Origin: Pseudomonas sp. GM78
Lineage (GTDB): Bacteria; Pseudomonadota; Gammaproteobacteria; Pseudomonadales; Pseudomonadaceae
Direction of reading: 5' to 3'
Assembly: GCF_000282475.1 (NCBI RefSeq)
Contig: NZ_AKJF01000094.1
Span: 1 to 64,000, forward strand
Length of the DNA stretch: 64,000 bases
Below are positions 1 through 9,494 of the stretch, piece after piece. Within the stretch, counting starts at the first letter, position 1; each line of letters starts with the position of its first letter. The translations under genes were made by a program, and so were the position numbers. The notes under the pieces were generated by a model. It did not search any database, was not told where the DNA came from, and saw only the letters and a list, made by a program, of their open reading frames with translations.

Positions 1-361
1 GCTTTGGCTGTTGCTTTGGCTTTTGATTTTCTTGCCCCATCGAGAGGCCGAGTGGAGGTTCTGCGCAGTGGGTAAACCGGCATGGATGCCGGTTTAGCCG
101 CGCTGGGCCAAGGATGGCCCATCGCGGCGGGCCCACGGAGCAGGACCGGAGCGAGGGTATGCCGAGCCCTAGCGAGGCACCGAACGCCAGGGGCAAGAGC
201 CCTTGGTTACTTAGGGCCGGGCGGCGTTCCGTTTTTCCAAGTGACTCGCCGTAAGGGCGAAACCCTAAGTAGCCGTTACCGCAGGAATGGATATGTACAC
301 CTGAAAGACAATCATCGTCTGTCAGGACGCCTTCGCCGGCAAGCCGGGCTCCTACAGGGTT
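1..361. repeat. Dispersed Pseudomonas repeat with a REP end
   Basis: No convincing gene lies in the first 360 bases. The stretch reads through in one frame (82-375) as a product containing VTRRKGE and YRRNGY, a pattern I recognise from a non-coding repeat scattered through Pseudomonas genomes. The perfect small palindrome AAACCGGCATGGATGCCGGTTT lies near 73-94 in two arms, and a REP-type half (CGCCGGCAAGC...CTCCTACAGG) closes it at 331-358. A short piece of the same repeat recurs at 32132-32168. Identification of the family is from memory; the internal structure is seen directly. Confidence 0.6.
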
Positions 362-362
362 T

Positions 363-1268
363 TCACCCGTCGTGAGGAGGATTGGGGCCCAGCAGCAAAT
401 CCTGCTCACGCTCACACAACTCCACCACGTAATCCCACATCACCCGCAGCCGCACCGATTTGTGCAGCTCGCGGCGGGTGCTGATCCAGTAGCTGCGCTG
501 GATGCTCTCCTGGGGGAACAACGGCACCAGCGCAGGATCGGCACTGGCCATGTAACACGGCAGCACGGCAATACCCAGGCCCGCGCGCGCGGCCTGTTGC
601 TGGGCGATGACGCTGGTGCTGTGGAACACCACCTGCGGGTTGCGGCAGAAGCTGTTGAGGAACATCAGTTCCTGACTGAACAGCAAGTCGTCGACGTAGC
701 CGATCCAGGCATGCCGCCCCAGATCGTCACGATTGCGCAGCGCTGGCGCACGGTCGAGGTAGTCCTGGCTGGCGTAGAGCGCCAGGCGATAGTCCGTCAG
801 TTTGCGCGTGACCAGCATGTCGGCGGCCGGGCGTTCCAGGTGGATGCTGATTTCCGCCTCGCGGTTGAGAATGCTGACGAAGCGCGGCACCGCCACCAGC
901 TCCACTTCCAGCCCCGGGTAACGCTCGAACAGGCCAATCATGCGGCTGGCGAGGAACATGATGCCCAGCCCTTCCGTCACCCCCACCCGGATCTTGCCCA
1001 GCGGCGCCGTGGATTGGGTGATTTCTTCTTGCGCCAGCAGCGCGACGTTCTCCATCGCCTCGGCGTGCTTGAGCAAGGCTTCACCGGCCGGGGTCAGCTC
1101 GTACCCCTGTGCATGCTGCACGAACAGTGCGGTGCCCAGGCTCTTTTCAATGGCCTCGATGTGCCGTGCCACGGTGGCATGGGTGGTGTTCAATCGGCGC
1201 GCGGCGGTGAGCAAACGCCCGCTACGCTGTAGCTCGAGAAAGAACCGCAGGTCATTCCAGTCGAACAT
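363..1268 (-). CDS. LysR-family transcriptional regulator
   Basis: A 301-residue protein with the standard LysR layout: winged helix-turn-helix in residues 1-60 (FDWNDLRFFLELQRSGRLLTA, then a recognition helix THATVARHIEAIE), a linker helix, and a periplasmic-binding-protein-like effector domain from about 90. It is read away from the GMC dehydrogenase gene, with 120 bases between the two start codons, so it probably controls that gene and the transporter behind it; LysR proteins usually act on the divergent neighbour. The inducer cannot be told from sequence. The start ATG at 1268 fits the normal LysR N-terminus. Confidence 0.9.
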   Translation of the reverse strand: MFDWNDLRFFLELQRSGRLLTAARRLNTTHATVARHIEAIEKSLGTALFVQHAQGYELTPAGEALLKHAEAMENVALLAQEEITQSTAPLGKIRVGVTEGLGIMFLASRMIGLFERYPGLEVELVAVPRFVSILNREAEISIHLERPAADMLVTRKLTDYRLALYASQDYLDRAPALRNRDDLGRHAWIGYVDDLLFSQELMFLNSFCRNPQVVFHSTSVIAQQQAARAGLGIAVLPCYMASADPALVPLFPQESIQRSYWISTRRELHKSVRLRVMWDYVVELCEREQDLLLGPNPPHDG

Positions 1269-1388
1269 CGTCCATCCTTTGGTCAGCGTTGTTTAAAAAC
1301 GAACAGCAGCTGGGTAAAAACTAACATTCTTTTAACGAAAGCTAACAACTAGGATGAAGCCCAACAAGAACAACAAGCGAGGTCAGGG
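1269..1388. promoter_or_regulatory. Divergent promoter region, LysR / GMC dehydrogenase
   Basis: AT-rich 120-base gap between two divergent starts, with repeated GTTTAAAAACGAAC / TTTTAACGAAAGCTAAC-like segments. It must hold both promoters and probably the LysR site; I cannot assign -10/-35 boxes with certainty. Confidence 0.45.
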
Positions 1389-3035
1389 ATGCACGCTTCC
1401 CTTGATGAATACGACTACATCGTGGTCGGCGCCGGTCCGGCCGGTTGTTTGCTGGCCAATCGCCTGTCGGCCAACCCACAGCACCGCGTGCTGCTGCTCG
1501 AAGCCGGCGGTCGCGACAACTATGCGTGGATTCACATCCCCGTGGGTTACCTGTTCTGCATCGGCAACCCTCGCACCGACTGGTGCTTCAAGACCGAAGC
1601 GCAAGCGGGCCTGCAGGGGCGCACCCTGAGTTACCCACGCGGCAAGGTGCTGGGCGGCTGCTCCTCGATCAACGGCATGATCTACATGCGCGGCCAGGCC
1701 GGCGACTACGATGGCTGGGCGGCCGAGGGCAACCCCGGCTGGCGCTGGCAAGACGTGCTGCCGCTGTTCAAGAAAAGCGAAAACCACTTTGCCGGTGATT
1801 CCGAGTTTCATGGTGCCACCGGCCAATGGCGAGTTGAACGCCAGCGCCTGTCGTGGCCAATTCTCGATGCCTTCCGCAGTGCCGCCGAACAAAGCGGCAT
1901 CGCCAGCATCGACGACTTCAACCAGGGCGACAACGAAGGCTGTGGCTACTTCCAGGTCAACCAGAAGGCCGGCATCCGCTGGAATGCGGCCAAGGCGTTT
2001 CTCAAGCCAATACGCAATCGCCACAATCTAACTGTGCTGACCGGCGTCGAGGTCGATCGCGTGCTGCTGGAAAACGCCCGGGCCTCGGCGGTCAGCGCCC
2101 GTTGGCAGGGTCACGCCAAAACCTTCAGGGCGCGCAAGGAAATCATCCTGTGCGCCGGCTCCGTTGGCTCACCGAGCATTCTGCAGCGCTCCGGTATCGG
2201 CCCTCGCCCTCTGCTGAAGCGCCTGGGCATCGGCGTCGCCCATGAACTGGCCGGCGTCGGCGGCAACCTGCAGGACCACCTGCAACTGCGCCTGATCTAC
2301 AAGCTGGAAAACGCCCGCACCCTCAATCAGATCGCCGGCAGCCTGTGGGGCAAGATGGGCATGGGCCTGCGTTACCTGTATGACCGCAGTGGTCCGTTGT
2401 CGATGGCGCCGAGTCAGCTCGGGGCCTTTGCGCGTTCAGGCCCGGAGCAAACCTCGGCTAACCTTGAGTACCACGTTCAGCCACTCTCGCTGGAGCGTTT
2501 TGGTGAGCCGTTGCACGCCTTCCCGGCCTTCACCGCATCGGTTTGCGATCTGCGTCCGCAAAGCCGGGGCAAGGTGGAGATCCGCTCGGCCGATCCACAA
2601 CAAGCACCGTTGATCCAGCCCAATTACCTGAGCCACCCGGAAGATTTGCAGGTCGCCGCCGATGCCATTCGCCTGACCCGGCGCATCGTTGCCGCGCCGG
2701 CCTTGAAGGCATTCAAACCGGTCGAGTACCTGCCGGGTGACAGCCTGCAAAGCGAAGAACAGCTGCACGAAGCCGCGGCGCGGATCGGCACCACCATCTT
2801 CCATCCGGTCGGTACCTGCCGCATGGGTAACGACGCAGACGCGGTGGTCGATGCCGAACTGCGCGTGCACGGCATCCCCGGCCTGCGCATCGCCGACGCC
2901 TCGATCATGCCGCGCATCACCTCGGGCAACACTTGTTCGCCTACGCTGATGATCGCGGAGAAGGCTGCACAACTCATTCTTGACCCTGACACAAGGAGCA
3001 TCACCCAGCCAAAGGAACTGGTCACACATCCGTGA
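1389..3035 (+). CDS. GMC-family FAD-dependent oxidoreductase (choline/alcohol dehydrogenase type)
   Basis: A 548-residue enzyme of the glucose-methanol-choline family. The FAD dinucleotide-binding motif GAGPAG sits at 14-19, the GMC signature (PRGKVLGGCSSINGMIYMRG) near 80-105, and the C-terminal active-site pair is His472 (in TIFHPVGTCRMG) and Asn514 (in SGNTCSPT), the His/Asn arrangement of choline and aliphatic alcohol dehydrogenases. It should oxidise a primary alcohol to an aldehyde using FAD in the cytoplasm. The substrate is unknown; the divergent LysR and the downstream MHS carrier suggest an inducible uptake-and-oxidation module. The length is normal for the family. Confidence 0.9.
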   Translation: MHASLDEYDYIVVGAGPAGCLLANRLSANPQHRVLLLEAGGRDNYAWIHIPVGYLFCIGNPRTDWCFKTEAQAGLQGRTLSYPRGKVLGGCSSINGMIYMRGQAGDYDGWAAEGNPGWRWQDVLPLFKKSENHFAGDSEFHGATGQWRVERQRLSWPILDAFRSAAEQSGIASIDDFNQGDNEGCGYFQVNQKAGIRWNAAKAFLKPIRNRHNLTVLTGVEVDRVLLENARASAVSARWQGHAKTFRARKEIILCAGSVGSPSILQRSGIGPRPLLKRLGIGVAHELAGVGGNLQDHLQLRLIYKLENARTLNQIAGSLWGKMGMGLRYLYDRSGPLSMAPSQLGAFARSGPEQTSANLEYHVQPLSLERFGEPLHAFPAFTASVCDLRPQSRGKVEIRSADPQQAPLIQPNYLSHPEDLQVAADAIRLTRRIVAAPALKAFKPVEYLPGDSLQSEEQLHEAAARIGTTIFHPVGTCRMGNDADAVVDAELRVHGIPGLRIADASIMPRITSGNTCSPTLMIAEKAAQLILDPDTRSITQPKELVTHP

Positions 3036-3048
3036 ACCTGCACGGACA

Positions 3049-3151
3049 TTGTAGGAGCGAGCCTGCTCGCGATGAACCTGAGAGCAACGCGGGGTGTCAG
3101 GCTCCCCGCATTATCGTTGACCTCCATCGCGAGCAGGCTCGCTCCTACAGG
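3049..3151. repeat. REP doublet (BIME-like)
   Basis: Two REP copies in opposite orientation (about 3050-3073 and 3125-3150, GTAGGAGCGAGCCTGCTCGCGAT and its complement) flank a 50-base core. They can fold into a long hairpin. The doublet lies between the dehydrogenase and transporter genes, where it may attenuate or stabilise the transcript. Confidence 0.85.
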
Positions 3152-3249
3152 TAACGGGTACACCCGATTTATGGATAAACGCGGCACCCGCCCACAAGGC
3201 CAGTGCCGACAGTGGAACAACAAAAACAATCACTGTGAGGGATACCGAA

Positions 3250-4872
3250 ATGTCAGAACACGTTCAGCCCCTGGAAGCCGTGCGCAGCGCGGGCACCAGC
3301 CAGGAAACCCAGAAAGTCATCTTCGCCTCGTCGCTCGGGACGGTCTTCGAGTGGTATGACTTTTTCCTCTACGGCGCCCTCGCGGCGGTCATCAGCAAGC
3401 AGTTCTTCGCCGGGGTCAACGACACCACGGCGTTCATCTTTGCCTTGATGGCGTTTGCCGCCGGCTTCATTGTCAGGCCGTTCGGCGCCCTGGTGTTCGG
3501 CCGGTTGGGGGACATGATCGGGCGCAAATACACCTTCCTCGCCACCATCGTGCTCATGGGCCTGGCCACCTTCTGCGTCGGCTTGCTGCCCAATTACGCG
3601 AGCATCGGCATTGCCGCACCGATCATCCTCGTGGTGCTGCGCATGCTCCAGGGCCTGGCGCTGGGTGGGGAATACGGCGGCGCCGCGACCTACGTGGCCG
3701 AGCACGCGCCGATGGGCAAGCGTGGCTTCCACACCAGCTGGATTCAATCAACCGCCACCCTCGGCCTGCTGCTGTCGCTGCTGGTGGTGCTCGGCTGCCG
3801 CTACTTCACGGGCGATCAGTTCGAAGTCTGGGGCTGGCGCATTCCGTTCCTGTTCTCGATTATTCTGCTGGGCATCTCGACCTGGATTCGCCTGAGCCTG
3901 CACGAGTCGCCTGCGTTCGTGAAGATGAAAGAGGAAGGCAAACTCTGCAAGTCGCCGATCCGCGATTCCTTCGGCAAGTGGGAAAACCTCAAGGTGGTGC
4001 TGATCGCCCTGTTCAGCATCAACGCCGGGCAAGCGGTGACCTTCTACGCCGCGCAGTTCTATGTGCTGTTCTTCCTCACCCAGTTCCTGAAAATGGACCC
4101 CGCGGTGGCCAACGGCCTGCTGATCGTCAGTGTGACCATCGGTGCGCCCTTCTTCATTTTCTTCGGCTGGCTGTCGGACAAGGTCGGGCGCAAACCGGTG
4201 CTGATGCTTGGCCTGCTGCTCGCCACCGTGTTGTACTTCCCGATCTTCAAGACCCTGGCCCACTACGCCAACCCGGCCATCGACCTGGCCAGCCGTCAGG
4301 CGCCGATTACCGTGCTCGCGGACCCGGCCACTTGCACCTTCCAGTTTGACCCGGTGGGCAAGGCGAAATTCGACAGCCCATGCGACAAGGTCAAGACCTT
4401 CCTGGTCAAGCAGGGCCTGCCGTACCAGAGCGCAGCGGCCCCGGCCGGCAGCGCTGTGCAGGTCAGCGTCGGTGACGTGAAGATCGACGGTTTCGACGAA
4501 GCGGCCCTGCGTGGCGCGGTGACCCTGGCGGGTTACCCGCAACAGGCCGACATGCAGCAGATCAACAAACCGATGATCGTGGCCCTGATCGTCGCGCTGA
4601 TCATCATCTCCGCCATGTGCTACGGCCCGCTGGCGGCGCTGATGGTCGAGCTGTTCCCGACCCGCATCCGCTACACCTCGATGTCCCTGCCCTACCACAT
4701 CGGCAACGGCTGGTTCGGCGGCTTCCTGCCGACCGTGTCGTTCGCCCTGGTGGTCTACACCGGCGATATCTTCTACGGGCTGTGGTACCCGGTGCTGATC
4801 ACCGGGGTGAGCCTGGTGGTGGGGATGCTGTGTTTGCGTGAGACGCGTAACGTGGATCTAGACAAGAACTGA
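3250..4872 (+). CDS. MFS transporter, metabolite:H+ symporter (MHS) family
   Basis: A 540-residue inner-membrane carrier. The hallmark FEWYDFFLYG lies near residue 36-45 and the loop motif FGRLGDMIGRKY follows, as in ShiA/ProP-like MHS carriers. An unusually large hydrophilic loop of roughly 100 residues with two cysteines (DPATCTF, DSPCDKV) is inserted between transmembrane segments 8 and 9; related long MHS carriers share such a loop, probably periplasmic. The ATG at 3250 is preferred over the GTG at 3235 because GTGAGGG ahead of it serves as ribosome-binding site. It probably imports the substrate of the upstream dehydrogenase; the solute is not identifiable. Confidence 0.88.
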   Translation: MSEHVQPLEAVRSAGTSQETQKVIFASSLGTVFEWYDFFLYGALAAVISKQFFAGVNDTTAFIFALMAFAAGFIVRPFGALVFGRLGDMIGRKYTFLATIVLMGLATFCVGLLPNYASIGIAAPIILVVLRMLQGLALGGEYGGAATYVAEHAPMGKRGFHTSWIQSTATLGLLLSLLVVLGCRYFTGDQFEVWGWRIPFLFSIILLGISTWIRLSLHESPAFVKMKEEGKLCKSPIRDSFGKWENLKVVLIALFSINAGQAVTFYAAQFYVLFFLTQFLKMDPAVANGLLIVSVTIGAPFFIFFGWLSDKVGRKPVLMLGLLLATVLYFPIFKTLAHYANPAIDLASRQAPITVLADPATCTFQFDPVGKAKFDSPCDKVKTFLVKQGLPYQSAAAPAGSAVQVSVGDVKIDGFDEAALRGAVTLAGYPQQADMQQINKPMIVALIVALIIISAMCYGPLAALMVELFPTRIRYTSMSLPYHIGNGWFGGFLPTVSFALVVYTGDIFYGLWYPVLITGVSLVVGMLCLRETRNVDLDKN

Positions 4873-4885
4873 CGCAATGCCAATG

Positions 4886-4920
4886 AACATGCCCCGCACT
4901 GCGGGGCATGTTTGCGTTTT
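4886..4920 (+). terminator. Rho-independent terminator after the MHS transporter
   Basis: Perfect stem AACATGCCCCGC / GCGGGGCATGTT with a short loop at 4886-4912, followed by TTTGCGTTTT. It separates the transporter from the convergent DUF427 gene and could work in both directions. Confidence 0.85.
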
Positions 4921-4953
4921 GACAACGCAGAAGGCCCAGCACAAGCATCCCCA

Positions 4954-5322
4954 TCACTCATCGATATCGATCAATTCGAACGTCACCTGATCCGGATAGA
5001 ACGCCACGTAGTCTTGAATCTGCCTGACAGACACCTTGGGATTTTCGTAGCTCCAGACCGCATTGGCGCCTTCATGCCCCGGAACCTGCAGACTGAAATA
5101 ACTGGCATCGCCCTTGTAAGGGCAATAGCTGGTGTGGTCGGTACGGGCGTAATACTTTTCGTCGATGTCCTCGCGCGGCACGTAGTACACCGGAGGGTAA
5201 TTGGCCTCCAGCAACACCAGCGCACGAGCGGACGCTGCCACCTGAAATCCGTGAAACTTCACCAACAGGCAGCCGGGCTGCTCGGCGATGGTGATGACAG
5301 GGCTGGGACCGGAGCTTTTCAT
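4954..5322 (-). CDS. DUF427 domain protein
   Basis: A 122-residue protein that is almost wholly a DUF427 domain, seen in the run VYYVPREDIDEKYYARTDHTSYCPYKGDASYFSL and the later ENPKVSVRQIQDYVAFYPD. The family is a small beta-barrel of unknown biochemistry, common in bacteria. The ATG at 5322 (MKSSGPSP) has GAGGA about ten bases upstream; the in-frame TTG at 5331 would leave no spacing. It stands alone, convergent with the transporter. Confidence 0.85.
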   Translation of the reverse strand: MKSSGPSPVITIAEQPGCLLVKFHGFQVAASARALVLLEANYPPVYYVPREDIDEKYYARTDHTSYCPYKGDASYFSLQVPGHEGANAVWSYENPKVSVRQIQDYVAFYPDQVTFELIDIDE

Positions 5323-5351
5323 GGAAAACAATCCTCATGACAGAAATTGAT

Positions 5352-5394
5352 CTGTAGGAGCGTGGCTTGCCCGCGATGGGCTGCGCAGCGGCCC
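5352..5394. repeat. Single REP-like element
   Basis: TGTAGGAGCGTGGCTTGCCCGCGAT followed by GGCTGCGCAGCGGCCCC, a REP sequence of the variant found widely in Pseudomonas, between the DUF427 gene and topB. Confidence 0.7.
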
Positions 5395-5492
5395 CAAAAC
5401 CTGAGACCACGATTATCAGGTATAACCCAGATTCCCCAATAACGAGCGCCTCACAGCCAAACGGCCTGCGCAACCAAACGCAACTGAAAAAA

Positions 5493-5508
5493 CTGTACAT
5501 CCATACAG
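5493..5508. promoter_or_regulatory. LexA (SOS) box candidate upstream of topB
   Basis: CTGTACATCCATACAG matches the CTGTAT-N4-ATACAG consensus at all outer positions, with one deviation (C at position 6). It ends 70 bases before the topB start, where a promoter would be expected. Confidence 0.6.
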
Positions 5509-5578
5509 ATAAAGATTGCTCTCGCGCCCCACTCACGCCATCCTGTGCACTTGCGCACATTGATCGACGATGGTGGTT

Positions 5579-7528
5579 ATGCGGCTGTACCTCTGTGAAA
5601 AACCTTCCCAGGCCAAAGACATTGCGGCTGTGCTCGGCGCGCGGCGGCGCGGTGACGGCTGCTGGCTGGGAACGGACGTCACGGTGACCTGGTGCATCGG
5701 CCACCTGCTGGAAACCGCGCCCCCGGATGCCTATGACGCACGCTACAAGCGCTGGGTCCTGGCAGACCTGCCGATCATTCCCGATAAATGGAAAATGACC
5801 GTCAAGCCGCGCACGGCCAGCCAGTACAAGGTGGTCAAGCGCCTGCTCGGCGAAGCGCGCGACCTGGTCATTGCCACGGACGCCGACCGTGAAGGCGAAA
5901 TGATCGCCAGGGAACTGGTGGAGCATTGCCGCTATCGCGGTCCGATCCAGCGCTTGTGGCTGTCGGCGCTGGACGATGCCTCGATCCGCAAGGCCCTCGC
6001 CGCACTCAGGCCCGGCGCGCAAACCTTCAGCCTCTATCATTCGGCACTGGGGCGCTCCCGGGCCGACTGGCTGATCGGCATGAACATGAGCCGGCTGTTC
6101 ACCTTGCTGGGGCGCCAATCCGGTTATCAGGGGGTCTTGCCGGTCGGCCGGGTACAGACGCCGACCTTGCGCCTGGTGGTGGATCGCGACCGCAGCATCG
6201 CCGCCTTCGTACCCGTGCCCTACTGGGCTGTCGAGGTGCAGTTGCTGCATGACGGCACCACTTTCACGGCACAATGGCGGGCACCTTCCGAACTGTGCGA
6301 CGACCAGGATCGCTGCCTGAACCAGGCGCTGGCCCAACGCGCGGCGGCGGCCATGCTCGCCGCCGCCAGCGCCAGGGTCGTCAAGCTGCGCACCGAACGG
6401 ATGCGCGAAGTGGCGCCGCTGCCATTCGACCTCGGCACCTTGCAGGAAGTCTGCTCGAAAAAGCTCGGGCTTGGCGCCCAGGAAACCCTCGACATCGCCC
6501 AGGCGCTCTACGAAACCCACAAGGTCATCACCTACCCGCGTAGCGATTGCGGCTACCTGCCCCTCAGCCAGCACAGCGAAGCACCGGGCATTCTCGCGGC
6601 GCTACGCCAGGCCGACCCGGCACTGAACGCCTTGCACGACTACCTGGAGCCCCAGCGTCGCTCACGGGCCTGGAACGATGCCAAGGTCAGTGCGCACCAT
6701 GGCATCATCCCCACCGCCGCGGCGAAAAACCTCGATCGTCTGGTGGGCAAGCAGCGCGCGGTCTACACCTTGATCCGCGCCCGTTACCTGGCGCAGTTCC
6801 TGCCCAATCACGAGTTCGACCGCACCCAGGCCGACTTCGATTGCGCCGGCGAGGCCTTGCGTGCGGTCGGCAAGCAAATCGTCGAGCCCGGCTGGAAACG
6901 CGCCCTGCCCGAAGCCCTTGCGCCCGCCAAGGGCCGCGAAGCACCCGCCCCGCAAACCCTGCCCAACCTCAGGGAAGGCATTGATTGCGCGGTGGCCGAC
7001 GTGCAACTCAAGGACCTCTGGACGCAACCGCCCAAACCCTTCACCGAGGGCGACCTGATCAAGGCCATGAAGAACGTCGCCAAGCTGGTGGAAGATCCAT
7101 TGCTCAAGCAAAAGCTCAAGGACACCACCGGCATCGGCACCGAGGCGACCCGTGCCTCGATCATCCAGGGGCTGCTCGACCGTGGCTACCTGATCAAGAA
7201 CGGCAAGGCACTTGCCGCGACCCCGGCGGCTTTCAGCCTGATCGATGCGGTGCCGCGCGCCATTGCCGACCCGGGCACCACGGCCATCTGGGAGCAAGCC
7301 CTGGACATGGTGCAGAGTGGAGAAATGAGCCTGGACGAGTTCGTCACCAAGCAGGCGGCCTGGATGAGCAAGCAAGTCAGCCGCTGCGCCGGCCTGAGCC
7401 TGACCATCAGCGGGCCGGCCAGCCCTGCCGGGCGGGGCGCGACGCCGTGGAAAAACAAGCGCAAGCCGGCCAAGCGCAAGCCCGCGAGCACCAGCAAGCG
7501 TGGAGCAAAAGCAGCGAAGCCAACGTGA
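5579..7528 (+). CDS. topB: DNA topoisomerase III
   Basis: A 649-residue type IA topoisomerase that cuts and passes single strands, resolving replication and recombination intermediates. The Toprim domain is at the N-terminus (MRLYLCEKPSQA, with Glu7, and the metal-binding DADREGE at 101-107). The catalytic Tyr319 is in VITYPRSDCGY, and the decatenation-type TEATRASIIQGL motif is near 520. The basic tail (KNKRKPAKRKPASTSKRGAK) has no zinc finger. The length matches E. coli TopB (653). ATG 5579 fits the family N-terminus better than ATG 5570; neither has a strong ribosome-binding site. A LexA-like box lies upstream. Confidence 0.95.
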   Translation: MRLYLCEKPSQAKDIAAVLGARRRGDGCWLGTDVTVTWCIGHLLETAPPDAYDARYKRWVLADLPIIPDKWKMTVKPRTASQYKVVKRLLGEARDLVIATDADREGEMIARELVEHCRYRGPIQRLWLSALDDASIRKALAALRPGAQTFSLYHSALGRSRADWLIGMNMSRLFTLLGRQSGYQGVLPVGRVQTPTLRLVVDRDRSIAAFVPVPYWAVEVQLLHDGTTFTAQWRAPSELCDDQDRCLNQALAQRAAAAMLAAASARVVKLRTERMREVAPLPFDLGTLQEVCSKKLGLGAQETLDIAQALYETHKVITYPRSDCGYLPLSQHSEAPGILAALRQADPALNALHDYLEPQRRSRAWNDAKVSAHHGIIPTAAAKNLDRLVGKQRAVYTLIRARYLAQFLPNHEFDRTQADFDCAGEALRAVGKQIVEPGWKRALPEALAPAKGREAPAPQTLPNLREGIDCAVADVQLKDLWTQPPKPFTEGDLIKAMKNVAKLVEDPLLKQKLKDTTGIGTEATRASIIQGLLDRGYLIKNGKALAATPAAFSLIDAVPRAIADPGTTAIWEQALDMVQSGEMSLDEFVTKQAAWMSKQVSRCAGLSLTISGPASPAGRGATPWKNKRKPAKRKPASTSKRGAKAAKPT

Positions 7529-7731
7529 TAAGCCGCACGCTTGCACGTGGTTGAGTCAGGTTAAACATTGCCAGTTCGAGGTTTTCATTTCTGCGCCGCT
7601 TTTGCATTTCTGTGCGACAGATCCCACATCAGGGGCTCCCCACCCTACCCTCGCGATGTTAGTTTGCGGATGTTTCTGATTAAACGATCAGATATTTCCT
7701 ACGAACTACCTGCAAAGGAATGCCCCCAGCA

Positions 7732-9471
7732 ATGGACTTTTCACTCAAGCACCTGGCCGCAGCCACCCTGATGCTCGCCAGCCTGTCGTCGTTTACCAGC
7801 GCCGCACACGCCAATATCACCGCGCAACAGAGTGCGATCATCCTCAAGACGTTCAGCGATGCCTCGGTCACGGATTTCAGGCAGTTCCTGAAAAACCTGG
7901 GCAAGAGCGACGTGGCCAAGACCGACGAGCTCGGCCCGGCCATCAGTGCCTTCCTCGATAACAAGGCACTGCCCCCTGAGCAGCAAAACGAAATCCATCG
8001 CCTGCTCGGCCTCTACACACGGATCAAGTACGGCAGCGCGGCGACCGAAACCCTGCGGGAACTGGTAGCCATCCCGACTGTGCGCGTGGACGGCGTTGCC
8101 CAGCACGACAATCCCGAGTTCATCAAGATCGCCGAGAAGATCAAGAGCCTGGCCGAAGCTTTCAACCTGAGCTTTCGCAACATCGACAACCGCGTCTATG
8201 AAATCTCCCTGCAAGGCACTGGCGATGAAGTCGTGGGTATTCACGCCCATGCCGACGTGGTGCCGGTGACGCCAGAGAACTGGGTGCTGCAGGATGGCAC
8301 CCGGCTCGACCCGTTCAAGGTCACCCTGGTGGGCGATCGCATGTATGGCCGGGGCACCGAGGATGACAAGAACGGCATCGTGGTCGCGCTGTACGCCATG
8401 AAGGTCATCAAGGAAGAGAAACTTCCGCTGGCGAGGAATTTCAAGCTGCTGGTAGACACCACCGAGGAAACCACGGGCGACGCCATCCCTTACTATTTCG
8501 AGCGCAACCCGACGCCCAACTACAATCTGGCGCTGGATGGCGGCTACCCGGTGGTGATCGCCGAGAAAGGCTACGGCACCGTCATGGCCAGCTTCGCCAA
8601 GCGCAAGGCTCAAGGCAAGGGCGCCGAAATCACCTCGATGACCGGCGGCCTGGCCACCAACCAGATTCCGTCGACCTCGGTCGCCACTCTGGTGACAGAC
8701 AAACCCGCGGAACTGGCGGCCAGCCTGCAAAAGGCCGGTATCGAGTACGCCATGCGCAATGGCGGCAACTTCGACATCGCCACCAAAGTGGACGGCAAGG
8801 ACGTCAAACTGACCGTCACCGGTGTGTCCGCCCACTCCTCCGAACCCGAGTCCGGCGTCAATCCGGTGGCCAGGATGCTGGACTTCATCAACAGCCTCGA
8901 CGGCCAGGTCGCGCTCAAGCACAACCACATCACCGACGCCGCCCGCTATGCTGCGGACAACTGGGGCCTGGACTACCTGGGTGGCAAATTGGGGGTGGGT
9001 TTCGCCGATGAATTCATGGGCCCGCTGACCACGTCGCTGACCTATGTCGGCATGGATGACAAAGCCTTCAAGCTCGCGGTCAACCTGCGGGTGCCCAAGG
9101 GCAAGTCCCCGGAAGTGCTCAAGGCCGAAATCGCCACGAAACTGGATGCCTGGAGCAAGAACAGCAAAATCGCACCGGCCTTCGACTACTCCATCGCCAA
9201 ACCGATGTACCGCAACCCCGAGGGTGAATGGGTCAAGGCCCTGCTCGCCGTGGCCAGCGAAAACCTCGGCATGGAGCACAAGTTCGGCACCTCCGCCGGC
9301 GCCACCTCGGTGCACGAACTGCCCAACGGCGTGCAATTCGGCCTGGCCATGCCGAACGTCAAATACACCGGTCACAACGACAACGAGTTCAAGACCACCG
9401 AGCAGTTCCTGCTCGACCTGCAAATTGTGACCGAAATGATGGGGCGTATCGGGCAGTTGCCGAAGCTTTGA
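7732..9471 (+). CDS. Secreted M20-family metallopeptidase (dipeptidase)
   Basis: A 579-residue protein with a signal peptide (cleavage likely after ...TSAAHA, residue ~27), so it acts in the periplasm. The M20 di-zinc motifs are present: HAHADVVPV (His173, Asp175), the bridging aspartate in YGRGTEDDKNG, and the catalytic glutamates in DTTEETTGDA. The extra ~120 residues before the catalytic core and the insert after it resemble the PepV/Sapep dipeptidase branch. ATG 7732 is chosen over ATG 7720 because AAAGGA sits directly against the latter. An inverted repeat, TCTGAT-N6-ATCAGA, lies at 7675-7692 in the 200-base upstream gap and may be an operator. Confidence 0.88.
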   Translation: MDFSLKHLAAATLMLASLSSFTSAAHANITAQQSAIILKTFSDASVTDFRQFLKNLGKSDVAKTDELGPAISAFLDNKALPPEQQNEIHRLLGLYTRIKYGSAATETLRELVAIPTVRVDGVAQHDNPEFIKIAEKIKSLAEAFNLSFRNIDNRVYEISLQGTGDEVVGIHAHADVVPVTPENWVLQDGTRLDPFKVTLVGDRMYGRGTEDDKNGIVVALYAMKVIKEEKLPLARNFKLLVDTTEETTGDAIPYYFERNPTPNYNLALDGGYPVVIAEKGYGTVMASFAKRKAQGKGAEITSMTGGLATNQIPSTSVATLVTDKPAELAASLQKAGIEYAMRNGGNFDIATKVDGKDVKLTVTGVSAHSSEPESGVNPVARMLDFINSLDGQVALKHNHITDAARYAADNWGLDYLGGKLGVGFADEFMGPLTTSLTYVGMDDKAFKLAVNLRVPKGKSPEVLKAEIATKLDAWSKNSKIAPAFDYSIAKPMYRNPEGEWVKALLAVASENLGMEHKFGTSAGATSVHELPNGVQFGLAMPNVKYTGHNDNEFKTTEQFLLDLQIVTEMMGRIGQLPKL

Positions 9472-9494
9472 TTCTTCGGGTCACCGCTACCTTT

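Noticed and set aside
82-375. 97-codon frame in the left-edge repeat
   Set aside because: Lies within a dispersed non-coding repeat; the translated pattern is known from such repeats and has no start-site support.
372-1232. Long open frame opposite the first LysR gene
   Set aside because: Shadow frame of GC-rich coding DNA; the product is rich in His, Gln and Arg with no recognisable domain. Many like it occur (for example 7741-9423 minus, 3748-4698 minus).
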